Shown here piece by piece: positions 21,764 to 58,965 of a stretch of DNA of 64,000 bases. A program made the translations under genes and the position numbers. A model generated the notes under the pieces. That model searched no databases. It had not been told where the DNA came from and saw nothing but the letters and a program-made list of their open reading frames with translations. The DNA comes from Talpa occidentalis (taxonomy: Eukaryota > Chordata > Mammalia > Eulipotyphla > Talpidae): assembly GCF_014898055.3 (NCBI RefSeq), contig NW_023601212.1, positions 47,604,329 to 47,668,328 on the forward strand. Reading direction: 5' to 3'. The first letter of the stretch is position 1. Each line of letters starts with the position of its first letter.

Positions 21764-22813
21764 ACAGAAAGCTCTGTCAGAAAGCCTGAACTCTTTCGTC
21801 TTTTCGCTGCCTTTGATGATGTACACTTCAAACAACCTGGACAGGACACCGCTAAGATCCCAGTGCGTGCCTACGTTGGATACCCCTTCGCTATACTTCT
21901 GGGGAACGCCTCAGCTACACGCATTCAATTGCATGGGACTTCTTACTCCATTCATTGTTCCGGTTGCATTGTTACTAATTGTATTACCCCCTCTCTTGCT
22001 CGTCTATATCCTGTGGTGGTCTTGCTCAAAAGACCCTCCTATGTTATGTTATCTGATTTACATGATATGCCTTGGTATGATAATACTGCCATGCAAGTTT
22101 TAGATGCTCTTCTTTGTCCTAAACGTTTTATTGCTACCCTTATTCTAGGCATTGCCGCTCTGATTTCCTTAGTTACCTCTTTAGCTGCTTCCTCTGTTGC
22201 TTTAATTCAGGAAGCTAAGACAGCTTCTTTTGTAAATGACCTTACCAAAAACGTGTCCATGGCGCTCGCAATACAGCGGGACATTGACTATAAGTTAGAA
22301 AGAAAGTTAAATGCTCTGGAAAAAATTGTTATTGCTATTGGCAATGAGGTTCAGCTTCTCAAACAACTGTCTACTCGTTGCCATGTTCAGTTTCGTTTCA
22401 TTTGTGTTACGCCTTTACATTATAACTCTTCCTTACATTAGAATCTTACCAATCACCTATTGGGCATCTGGCAAGACAATGACCTTTCTCATGACCTTTC
22501 GTCTCTCCAAGCTAAAATTTCTGCTATCAGTAAGTCTCATCTACACACTTCACTCTCTTCCTTTGCTCATTCTCTAGCTTCCACTCTCCTATCTTTCACT
22601 CCTACTCACTGGTATCATCTTGTTCTCTCCTTTATTGTTCTTTCCCTACTCGTCCTGCTCTTTTGTTTACTCCTTCCCCTCTGTGTCCGCTTACTTCACA
22701 GGTCCATTCATCGTCTTCAGCAAAATATGTACGCCTTCCAGCTCCGTTCTAAAAACAAAGGGGGACCTGCTGCACCTCCCCCTGCAGTGACCTTTAGGGC
22801 TAACCGTCCCTAG
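21764..22813 (+). pseudogene. env: MMTV-like betaretroviral env remnant (SU C terminus and complete TM region)
   Basis: Endogenous class II retrovirus env fragment. The frame is open from 21,764 to one in-frame TAG at 22,439-22,441, then open again to the env stop at 22,811-22,813. The first part has an SU-type C-x-x-C motif (21,956-21,967), a basic cleavage site region ending 22,126, then a hydrophobic fusion-peptide-like stretch, a heptad helix with polar spacing and paired Cys before the stop. The second part has the second helix and a membrane anchor at about 22,616-22,693, ending inside the LTR as in MMTV. The similarity is to the MMTV gp36 type. Breaks: the TAG, loss of most of SU, gag and pol, and a cleavage site lacking the first Arg of the furin consensus (C-P-K-R). 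Non-functional as an infectious gene. Confidence 0.85.
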
Positions 22814-22972
22814 GTCCGGCTGGGCAACCAGCGCTCAGGGGGAGAACAGCAAAACCCTCTGAAGACATACCTGCTGCACCTCCCCCTGCAGTGACCTTTA
22901 GGAATGGCTTTCGCCATGGTCCCTAGGTCCGGCTGGGCAACCAGCGCCCAGGGGGAGAACAGCAAAACACCC
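22766..22972 (+). repeat. Tandem duplication at the 5' end of the betaretroviral LTR
   Basis: Two adjacent copies of a roughly 100-bp unit: copy 1 from CCTGCTGCACCTCCCCCTGC at 22,766 to about 22,856, copy 2 from 22,870 to about 22,972. Both contain CTGCAGTGACCTTTAGG and CCCTAGGTCCGGCTGGGCAA. Copy 2 carries an extra ATGGCTTTCGCCATGG-like palindrome. Copies differ at few positions. Confidence 0.88.
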
Positions 22973-23574
22973 TGAAGCAGAGGAAGTACAGCAGAAGTTC
23001 CCTGAAAAGACAGAAGCTTATCAAAAGATAAACGACCACCAGGAACCACTACAAGAATGCTAAAAAACCTTATCCCGTCTTTCTAGAACTACAAACTTTA
23101 ATCCCTTATTGTCTTTCTAAACTTCCTTCTTTCTTCTATAAAGGTCATTGCTTGTTAATTAAAAAATCATATGAAATCCTTAAAACAAGGCTGACTCAAA
23201 TGAAACATTACTAAACCCTGTAATAATTAAAATATAGTTTAGGTAAAAAAGTAGTTAATAAAAAATGCAATTATATAGTTTAAAAACAAAACTAATGGTC
23301 TATCTACTTAGGAATGAGGCTGAGTCCAGATGTAGATCACCGCCCTGATGGTGATAGGCTGAGCCCATGAGCAAGCTGATTTCATTGATATTCATTGTTC
23401 CTGTGCTTTTGGAAAACATATATATACTGCACAAACTCAAAGAAAATTACACTCAGATTTTCACTCTTGAAGTGTGTTTGTTTGTCATTTCTTTCACCGA
23501 CACCCTGACCACCCTGCACGCTTCTCTCAACCCTGAGGTGGCCTCATCGTCTACTGCTGTGCTGGTCCGCGGCA
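22768..23574 (+). mobile_element. 3' LTR of the MMTV-like element
   Basis: A purine tract AAAAACAAAGGGGGA (22,751-22,765) precedes the LTR start TGCTGC at 22,768; the LTR ends GCGGCA at 23,574, a near-perfect inverted terminal pair. Length about 807 bp. It holds a tandem duplication at its 5' end (22,766-22,972) and an AT-rich TATA-like stretch (CATATATATACTG near 23,417). No superantigen-like open frame is present. The right flank is ERV-L sequence, so this element entered older retroviral DNA. Confidence 0.8.
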
Positions 23575-26540
23575 ATGGTGGAGTCATGGCTGGTATTTAT
23601 AACTACCTTTGCCTTCTTCCACTACTTATTCCGTATTCCCTTTGTCTTCATCAAGCAACTCAGCTATTTTGTGCTTTTTTTTTTACCTGATGGGGTGACC
23701 CAAACCTTCGTTCCTGAAGGATCCAGGCCTGGGTTGGATTGTTATAAGTTTTCACTGATATTAATCACAATACTAATACTAAATACTATGAAGAATAATA
23801 GTAAAAATAGCCTGAAGGTGTTGTAGAGCAACCCCGATACAAAACGGGGTGCCTGACTGTGGGTCCTTACCCGCACGCTTAAAAGGACTTATCAATGCTC
23901 TACTGCAGGCACACGTGAAAGGTTAATAAAAGGTTTATTTACAAGGGAAGGGGAAATGAGGAAATGTACAGCTCTGGGAGAAAAGTGGGAGACAAAGTTT
24001 TAAATGAGTCCTACCCGATCCGCCGATCAGGAATCCCAAAATGGCGCTCTCAGAGTTCGCCGCCAGCCAGGAGCGGTGAAGCCAGAAGGCGAGCGATCGC
24101 GAGCCAGAGAGAGAGCCCAAGGCCCACGTGTTTGGTTTTTTATATCCAACCTGGCTGCCCAACTCCACCCTCAGGTCCCAGCCACCCACCCTTGGTGGTT
24201 ATGGGATTTGTCTTTCCCAGAGTCTTGATGGTTTTAGTCTGGAGTGGGGGTGGGGTCCACAAAGCCTGTATGGGATTAGCTCAGGACATCATTTCCCCCT
24301 AACAAAGGGATCTCCTGTATCACAGACACACTTTCTCACCTCCATTGTGGGATAGTAGTTCATTTGTCTGTCAGGATGAGGATCAGTCACACCAGCCAGC
24401 ATAGCAGCTCCCCTTTTTGCTTGTGGATTCAGAAGCAACAGGAACTCAAAGTGGCTGGCTGGGTGGCAGCCTTAACTTCCAGTTCAATGGAATCATTGTT
24501 GTGCCTCCTGGTGGAAGCAGTCTTCCCTCTGGAATGAAGACCTCTTTGCCAGCAGAGCATAAGGTTGCAGAAACAGGAAGCAAAAAATTTGCCAGTGGGT
24601 CCCTAGGGGTAGTAGTGAGCATTGCCACTTCCATTTTCACCCCTTGATTCCTGGACCTATGGATCCTGACTGTGGGGGAAACAGCACCATATGTTGGATT
24701 CAGAGCACATCCAACCTCTTGGAGAGTCCTGCCCCAGCCCATAAGGTATTGCCACCGAATCTTCAAAAGGTGACTCCACTGTCCTATCAAGTCAGCTACT
24801 TTAGGATGTGGGGGTGGAGAAGACACAGAAAGACTGGTGAATTCCATGAGAATGGGTCCACTGCCACATTACATTTGCTGTGAATGAGTTTGAGACCAAA
24901 CGCAAAGCTGTGTGTAAACCATAAGGGTGGATAAAGCATTATATAAGGCCACCAACGGTAGCTTTGGCGTAAGTATGGCATTGGGGAAGGCAATTCGTTA
25001 TCCAGTGAGTGTTCCAGTAAGAACAAAGGCTGCTCCTTCCATGATGGAAGGAGTCCAAAGCAATCAACCTGCCACCAGGTGGCTGGCAAATCACCCCAGG
25101 AGTAATGCCATAGTGGGGGCTCAGTGCTGGCAGATTGGCTACTCAGCAGTGGTGGTAGCCAGAGTGACCTTGGTGAGTGGAAGTTCATGTTGCTTCCCTT
25201 TCTGAGCAGGTAAACAATCAAGTGTGCTCTTTGCAGTTCTGCCCACTGGGAAAGTTTCCCTCCACTGCTGTCCTTTGGGGGTGTCCCAGAGGGGAGGCTG
25301 TGGTGTTACAGCTGTTCTCTTCCGGATGGTGTCTGCATAGATGCAGAACCACCTGTAATCTAGTCCAGTATTTCTCTTCCTCTGTCTGCTGGTCATAAGG
25401 AACTCTACATAAGGCCACAGATGCAGCTGGGAGAGAGAAGGCAGCATGGTAAGAGTGGGGATCAGGGGTGTTTGGGCCACTTCTTCAGGTCTTACTTTTG
25501 TTCTCAGGGCCTCATTAGGTCACATAACATCTCCCCCTTCCTCTTGATGACTTGATGACGGAGTGGGGGCGAGACGCAGGGTGGCTGTGCTCACCCAACT
25601 TCATGGCTCTATAGGTGACATTCAGTTCATAATGGGCAGCTCAGGTTGCTTGGTCATCTGGTGGCCCATGATAAATGGTCAGCCTCTACTCAGGCCCAGA
25701 AGCAACTTGAATGCTGTTTCTCTAAGGGAGAGCAGTCATCTGCAAAGGATGGCAAGGTTTTTCTGTAAATCCTAAAGATCTACCCTGTGATTACCTGTTG
25801 GAACTTTGCACAGGTTTCATCAATGTCTTCATCTGCCTCTGCCTCGAACACACCCAAATAAAAAACATGTTGCCTTTAAAATCCTAAGAGGGGCTAGATG
25901 CAATGATATCTCCTTCACCTTAGGAGGGATAGCTCCACATGCCCCACATCACTGGATCCCTTAAAGTAGAAGATGAACCTTGGTTGTATTTGCCACCATA
26001 TGATATACAAATGGCTTACCAATAAGCCTAGAATGGTGGCTACTTCTCATTCACTTGGTCCAGTCAGCATGGCTCCAATCAGCATGTAATGGACCAGTAG
26101 GATGTCTTCTGGAAGGCAAAGATAATCATGATCCCTGTGAACTACATTATGACATAGGCCTAAGAGTCAGTACATCCCTGAGATAGGACAGTGAAGGCTC
26201 ATTTCTGGCCTTGCCAATGCTTTTGGTGGGCCTTATGGATAGGGATGGAGAAGAAGGCATTTGAAGATCAATAGCTGCATACCAACTACCAGGAGAGGTG
26301 TTCATTTGCTCAAGCAGTGAACTTACATCTGGTCAGGCAATTGCAGTTAGAAGCACTACATGGTTAATCTTGTGATAAGCCACTGTCATTCTTTGAGATC
26401 TGTCCTCTGCACAGGCCAAATAGAAGAGCAGAATGGGTATGTGCGGGACTTAACACTTCTGCGTCTTTTAAGTACTTGATGGTGGCACTAAGCTTCTGAA
26501 AGCCCTCCAAGAATATAGTACAGTCACACATTGATTAATG
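23575..26540 (-). pseudogene. pol: ERV-L-type pol remnant (RT/RNase H, integrase, dUTPase), split by a solo LTR
   Basis: On the minus strand short open pieces, broken by stops and frameshifts, follow the ERV-L pol order: reverse-transcriptase/RNase H-like segment about 26,540-25,300, an integrase segment about 25,300-24,850 including a zinc-finger-side motif and a W-Q-x-D-like box, then a dUTPase-like segment 24,847-24,446, and a C-terminal tail at about 23,818-23,575. A dUTPase after integrase is a known mark of ERV-L. A solo LTR (23,819-24,304) cuts the tail. The 3' tail is cut at 23,574 by the betaretroviral LTR. Ancient and non-functional. Confidence 0.78.
23819..24304 (-). mobile_element. 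Solo LTR, probably class I (gammaretrovirus-like), minus strand
   Basis: 486 bp bounded by TGTTGTAG on the left and CCTAACA on the right, the TG...CA ends of an LTR. It is flanked by a 4-bp duplication AAGG (23,815-23,818 and 24,305-24,308), the size usual for class I retroviruses. On the minus strand an AATAAACC signal lies near 23,935, followed by a CG-containing R/U5 segment. The region 24,000-24,130 is CpG-rich and would be U3. No internal sequence is left, so LTR-LTR recombination is inferred. Confidence 0.75.
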
Positions 26541-26720
26541 CAATGTTGCAGTCAATGATGGATTGCATAGACATTGGTCCAAGCAGCTGTGCCCTCTAAC
26601 TTGGGTGTGTAATAAGCTGTACCGTCTTGGTTTGTGTAATTACACTCTATGACATTTGTACAGCGATGAACTCGCAGAAGGACTCATTTCTCAGAATGTC
26701 CCTGTTGTTAAGTGACTGTT
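26525..26720 (-). repeat. Ancient unclassified repeat, copy 3
   Basis: Contains CAGTCAATGATGGATTGCATA at its start and GTTGTTAAGTGACTGTTA at its end, the ends of the same repeat family as at 2,270 and 6,205, inverted and diverged. Confidence 0.45.
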
Positions 26721-27037
26721 ATATTACTTTTGGCTTACCACTTTCTGAGACAGTTGTCATAGTTTCCACTTGGTTGTTCCTACCACAGCAGCACTCACTC
26801 CACAGGTAGGAGACCAATGAAGAATTCTGCCAGTTGCTGCATGTATCTATTCCAATAGATATAGAACTGAGGAAATAACCACAGGATGGGTTGGGGGACT
26901 CATTAGACTCCCTATGAAATGGCCTTGAGCTGAAACTCCATTGATTATCTGACTTCCATGAGCCCCTACTCTGACCAAAGGGCCACAGTGATATCTTGGT
27001 GTTAATTCAGAACTCATGTTCAGAAATCCCTGAAAGG

Positions 27038-27311
27038 GGCCTCCCTGGTGGCACAAGGGGTTAAGCACAGCACTGTGAAGCAATCTGCAGCCTCTGTAAC
27101 ACACGTTTGATCCCCAGCTAGCCAGGTTGCTACTCATATGGCAAAGCAGACCTCTCCTGACTTGCCCACTGCTCCCCTCAGCAGTGTATTTCATTCAGTC
27201 TGCCTGTTCTGTTCCCCACTCTGTCTCTGGTGAATCCTCTCCACCCCCTGTACCTGTGGCCTGTACCCCAGTTCTTGTATGCATAAATAAATAAATCTTT
27301 ATATATAAAAA
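27038..27311 (+). repeat. tRNA-derived SINE, older subfamily
   Basis: 16-bp duplication AGAAATCCCT(G/A)AAAGG at 27,022-27,037 and 27,312-27,327. Confidence 0.94.
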
Positions 27312-27753
27312 AGAAATCCCTAAAAGGTTTGATTATTTCTTTTTCCTCACATGTGCAGTTATCCTGGTAAAGGGTTGTATGTCTCATGGGAGAAGGCCAG
27401 GAGAAAGATTAACATATAAATTTTCACTTGTATAGGAGGGTCCTTCCTCAAGGTTGCCCAGCCCCCTCTTAAGGTGTTATGGGTCTCTTTGCAACAGACT
27501 ATTCTGATTGCTGCTTTGGCTCTGCTGTGCATTATGGTAACTATGCCCACTTTGCCTTTGGTAGTTGAGTGCTGCTGGTTGGCTGCTGAAATCCAGGCTT
27601 CAATTACTCCCTTTGCATTAGATTTCCCATTCACTGACTGCAGTTACCACCATAAGATCTGACCTATAGACAATAACAACCATAGAGCTTCAGTGAGGCT
27701 GGGGCTCCCCTCAAATTTATTTCTCACATTTGTGGTAAAAGCTATGTCCTCTT

Positions 27754-27872
27754 TTTTTTTTTAAAATAATAAATTTTATTTTTATATTCCCCCATACAAT
27801 TGCAAACGCCCCATTCTGACCCCAATCCTTCCCCTCCCGCCCCCCACCCCCCAAAAAGTGTCTCTGGTTCAT
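27754..27872 (-). mobile_element. Very short L1 3' UTR insertion, antisense
   Basis: About 119 bp of L1 3' UTR only. Flanked by AAAAGCTAT(G/A)TCCTCTT at 27,737-27,753 and 27,873-27,889, a 17-bp duplication with one mismatch. Confidence 0.9.
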
Positions 27873-28231
27873 AAAAGCTATATCCTCTTAACCTTCCCAG
27901 AGTGGCCAAGTAGGTATTAAATGACAAATCCATTTTAAAATTTCTGCCTCCCTATGTCTTTGACTCCCTTCTCCTATAGTTAACTATAGTTAATGCTGAA
28001 ACCATAACTACTGTTTACTTCTCTTTTCATCACATTTTGCTTCCTTTATTTGGAGGTTAAGTACATGTTTATGACTTTCTGATAGACTAAACCTTTTATC
28101 ATTACATAATGCTTTTTGTTTCAAGTAACAATTTTACTGTTAAAGCCCATTTTGCCTGATATTAGTATAGCAAATTCAGCTCTCTTTTGGCTATTGTTAG
28201 CATGGAAAACTTTTTTCTATCCATTTACTTT

Positions 28232-28248
28232 TTTTTTTTTTTAAAGAT

Positions 28249-28293
<45 letters not shown>

Positions 28294-28551
28294 TTTATAC
28301 AAGCATTGGGTACAGTCAGAAGCACAGGAGGGTGAGAGAATTCACCAGAGCCAGAGCCGGGAGCAGAGCAGGCAGAAGGACCAAAGTACACTGCTGAGGG
28401 GAGCAGCGGGTGGCAGGAGAGGTCTACGAGGTCTGCGCACCATGCGGGACCCACCTCCGGTGGCCAGGGAGCAGCCGGGGATCGAACCGGCGCTGCAGAG
28501 GCCACGGGCAGCTTCGCAACCCAGTGCTCAACCACTGCGCCACCGGGGAGG
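28232..28551 (-). repeat. tRNA-derived SINE, younger subfamily, with long (TTTA)n
   Basis: The tail has about 14 TTTA units (28,248-28,301). It inserted into the poly-T of the neighbouring SINE: TACTTTTTT occurs on both sides (28,226 and 28,554). Confidence 0.88.
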
Positions 28552-28554
28552 CCC

Positions 28555-28831
28555 TACTTTTTTTTTTTTTTTTAAGATTTATTTATTTTTTTAGGCAAGC
28601 ACTGGGCTACAGGCCAGAGGTGCGGAAGGGTGAGAGAATCCACCAGAGACAGAGCAGGGAGTAGAACAGGCAGAAGGACTGAAATACACTACTGAGGGGA
28701 GCAGCGGGAGGGACAGAGGTCTGCCACGCCATGTGGAAATCTCTGTGGCCAGCCATGAATCGAACTGGCGATGCGGAGCTGCGGACAGCCTCACAGCGCT
28801 GCGCTCAACCCACTGCACCACTGGGGAGGCC
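28555..28831 (-). repeat. tRNA-derived SINE, intermediate type
   Basis: The pair of SINEs is bounded by CTATCCATTTACTTT at 28,217-28,231 and 28,832-28,846, so this copy came first. Confidence 0.9.
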
Positions 28832-28864
28832 CTATCCATTTACTTTCAACCTATTTAGTCTTTT

Positions 28865-29112
28865 TTTTTAAAGATTTATTTATTTATTTGTACAAGCACT
28901 GGGTACAGTCAGAAGCGCGGGAGGGTGAGAGAATTCACCAGAGCCAGAGCGGGTAACAGCAGTGACGAAAGACACTGCTGAGGGGAGCAGCCGGCGCTGC
29001 AGGAGAGGTCTGTCGCACCATGTGGGACCCTCACCAGCGGCCAGGGATTGAACTGGCACTGCAGAGGCTGCGGGCAGCCCAGCGCTCAACCGCTGCGCCA
29101 CCAGGGGAGGCC
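28865..29112 (-). repeat. tRNA-derived SINE, younger subfamily, slightly shortened
   Basis: Duplication CCTATTTAGTCTTT at 28,850-28,863 and 29,113-29,126. An internal stretch in the middle is missing compared with other copies. Confidence 0.92.
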
Positions 29113-29299
29113 CCTATTTAGTCTTTGAATCTAAGAAGGTGAGTCTCTTGTAGACAGCATATAATTGGATCGTGTTGTCTTAGAATTCATTCTAACAATC
29201 TGCCTTTGAAGTACAGTTTAATCCATTTACATTTAATGTATTAATATTTATCTTTGCATTTGTTTTCTATATACATTATGTCTTTAAAAGAAATTCCTT

Positions 29300-29975
29300 C
29301 ATTACTGACTTATTGTGTGTTTAATGGGTGTTTTAGTGTGCCATCCACAATGTCATTTTGCAAATTTGAGTGTCTGTAGGAAATAAAATATCCTTGGAAG
29401 TGGAATTACTTGGTCAAAGGCAGGTGGGGTGTTGCACTTAAAACTCTGATAAGTTTTACCAGATTGATTTTAAATGCTTTTAACAACTAAATCGGGTGTT
29501 TTCCAAAGAGGGATTTGCATTTTATTGACACCATCCATTGGTTTATGTCTTTCTGGAGAGGGGGACCTAATAATTTTTTCGTCATGGTTTAATACACAGC
29601 AGGCCAAAAAAGATGTAAAGAAGGAAAAAGGAAATGGTTGTGACATTATGACAGGAATATTGGAAAATGAGGAACTATGCAGGATCAGGAACTATTTGAA
29701 CAGATGTGCAAACCAGGATTCCTGTGAACTAAGTATTTAGAGTTCTAGAATCTTGGGAGAGAAAGGAAAGTGTGTGTGTGTGTTTGGGGGAGGGTAGTGT
29801 TCTTCAAGGAGGTAAAAAAAAAAAAAAAAAAAAAGGAAGGTAAGGCAGAGAGTTAGGAGATTTTTCCCACAGGAAGACCATGTGATGAACAAAACCAACC
29901 CTTATCCACCCAGAACTTTCCTTTATAAATGCTTACTAATTATAGGAGTAAATAGCTCATTTATTCCTCATTCCA
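29300..29975. other. Intergenic DNA, no gene seen
   Basis: AT-rich sequence with a (GT)n at 29,772-29,784 and A18 near 29,815-29,834. Confidence 0.45.
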
Positions 29976-30242
29976 TTTTTTTTAAGATTTATTTATTTAT
30001 TTATACAAGAGCTGGGGTACAGGCCAGAGGTGCGGGAGGGTGAGAGGATTCACCAGAGACAGAGTGGGGAACGAAACAGGCAGATGGACGGAAGACACTG
30101 CTGAGGGGAGCAGCGGGGGAGGCAGGAGAGGTCTGCCGTGCCATGTGGGTATCTCCGTGGCCGGCGGGGATCGAACCAGCGCTGTAGATGCTACGGACAG
30201 CTTCACAGCACTTGCTCAACCGCCAGCGCCACAGGGAGGCCC
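29976..30242 (-). repeat. tRNA-derived SINE, older subfamily
   Basis: T8 then AAGATTTATTTATTTATTTATAC to CCACAGGGAGGCCC. ATTCCAT on both sides may be part of the target. Confidence 0.88.
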
Positions 30243-30929
30243 ACCGTATTCCATCTTAATGGTTAACTATTTTCCTTTCCCGACTGAGGAAACCTAAGGT
30301 TCAGAGAGGTTAAATCATTTGCACAAGTCACAGAGCCAGCGTCCAGAGAAGTGCTCCCAGTCGCTTTGCTCTGCACAGGAATAGCTTGTCCAGCGCATCG
30401 CTTATTTGCGCTTCGCAGATAACGTGTTTTTCACAAGGTGAAAGTATGCAGTAATCCGCATTAAGTTCGTCTATAGGCACCATTTTTCCAACAGCATGTA
30501 CTCACCTGGTGTCGGTTCACATTTAACTAAGGTATGTACATTTTGCTTTAGACCTAAAGCCATTTTACACCTTATACAGACTACCGCATAGTGTGAACAA
30601 CTTTCACATGCACTAGGACACCAAAATATTTAAGTGGCCGGCTCGACGCTTGCCTGCGGTGGTCTGGAACCAAACCTGCAGTATCACCGGTGTGTGCCAG
30701 CACACCTCTGAATGTTATTGCTAAGCAGCAACCACCACCTCGGCGCCAGGCTCCGTGCTCGGGGCTGTCCCCTTGCATTTATTCAAACAACCCCCTGAGC
30801 ACCTACTGAGGGGAAACTGGCGCCCGAGAAGCTTCTCCGCCAGCGAGGGGGGCACATCCCGAGGAGGGTCTCTAGCCACGAGTCCGAAACACCTACGGAA
30901 GGCGTTCACACGCTTAGTAACGCCGAGGC
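30243..30929. other. Upstream flank of the UPF1 CpG island
   Basis: Unique-looking sequence with rising CpG content from about 30,730. It could hold upstream regulatory elements but I see no specific sites. Confidence 0.4.
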
Positions 30930-58394
<27,465 letters not shown>

Positions 58395-58888
58395 GCAAGT
58401 GGGGGGGGTGGTCCTCCAGGGCATCTCTATCTAGCAAGTCAGGAAACTGAGGGCCCAGTTTGGCCTGTGCCAAGGACTGCATCCCTGCACCTCTCTGTAC
58501 AGTGGCAGGGTGTATGAACCTCCCTGTCACGGCCCTCTCCTGAGTCCTAGAGCTCCCTGAGAAAGGGGTGAATGAGGGGGTCCCATGGCCACTGGTGTCA
58601 GTGAGGGGGTGGTACCTGGTCTCCCAATGCATGGGGACTCCTTCCTGTTTGTGCAGTGACCGAGCAGAGTGTGTGGGGGCATGGCTCCCACCTCTCTGCA
58701 GGAAAATGGGGTATGGGTGCAGCTTGGGCGAAAGGACCTCAGTTGCACCCAGACTCAGCCTCCTTGGTGTGGTGTCATGGATCTGGGGTACCCCCCTCAC
58801 AGTTAAGATGGGGGGTGCAAAGCAACTGCCATTCCTTATATATGGTCTTCTGCCCCTTCCTCTCCTTACCCCCCCTCCCCCCGTGTAG
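58395..58888 (+). other. UPF1: UPF1 3'-UTR intron with GC-AG ends
   Basis: Directly after TAG-AAG the sequence is GCAAGTGGGG, the usual form of a GC-type donor (AG|GCAAGT). The acceptor is a C-rich tract ending GTGTAG at 58,888, followed by GTGGCGGCAGAAG. Mammalian UPF1 is known to have a last intron just downstream of the stop codon. The exon junction would sit 3 nt after the stop, far inside the 50-55 nt limit, so it should not expose the mRNA to decay. Confidence 0.75.
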
Positions 58889-58944
58889 GTGGCGGCAGAA
58901 GAGCTAAGCTATGTGGCTTAGTCCATCAGCATCTTATTCTGGGT

Positions 58945-58965
58945 AATAAAAAATAAAAATAAATG
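58945..58965 (+). terminator. UPF1: Proximal polyadenylation-signal cluster of UPF1
   Basis: AATAAA occurs at 58,945-58,950 and 58,952-58,957, with another overlapping A-rich match to 58,965. If used, it gives a 3' UTR of only about 90 nt after splicing. The downstream GT-rich element is weak (CCTGTTTTCC), so use is uncertain. Confidence 0.5.

Larger units (their letters stand above)
27905..29300 (-). repeat. Old L1 ORF2 fragment, antisense, carrying three SINEs
   Basis: Antisense L1 ORF2: CCCATTTTGCCTGATATTAG before the SINEs, and GTGAGTCTCTTGTAGACAGCATATAATTGGATC (29,140-29,172) after them. The SINEs at 28,232, 28,555 and 28,865 all fall within about 20 bp of the original L1 sequence. Confidence 0.75.

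Noticed and set aside
22768..23574. Superantigen-like gene in the MMTV-like LTR
   Set aside because: MMTV has one in its LTR, but here no frame longer than about 100 codons exists in that orientation and nothing resembles it.
1927..28552. tRNA-like A and B boxes (for example GGTTCGATCCC) as tRNA genes
   Set aside because: They belong to SINE heads; no copy can fold a full cloverleaf with an acceptor stem, and all continue into SINE bodies.
1..30900. COMP or another coding neighbour upstream of UPF1
   Set aside because: Human COMP lies upstream of UPF1, but I saw no EGF-like or thrombospondin-type exons on either strand here; the gap is probably larger than this window.
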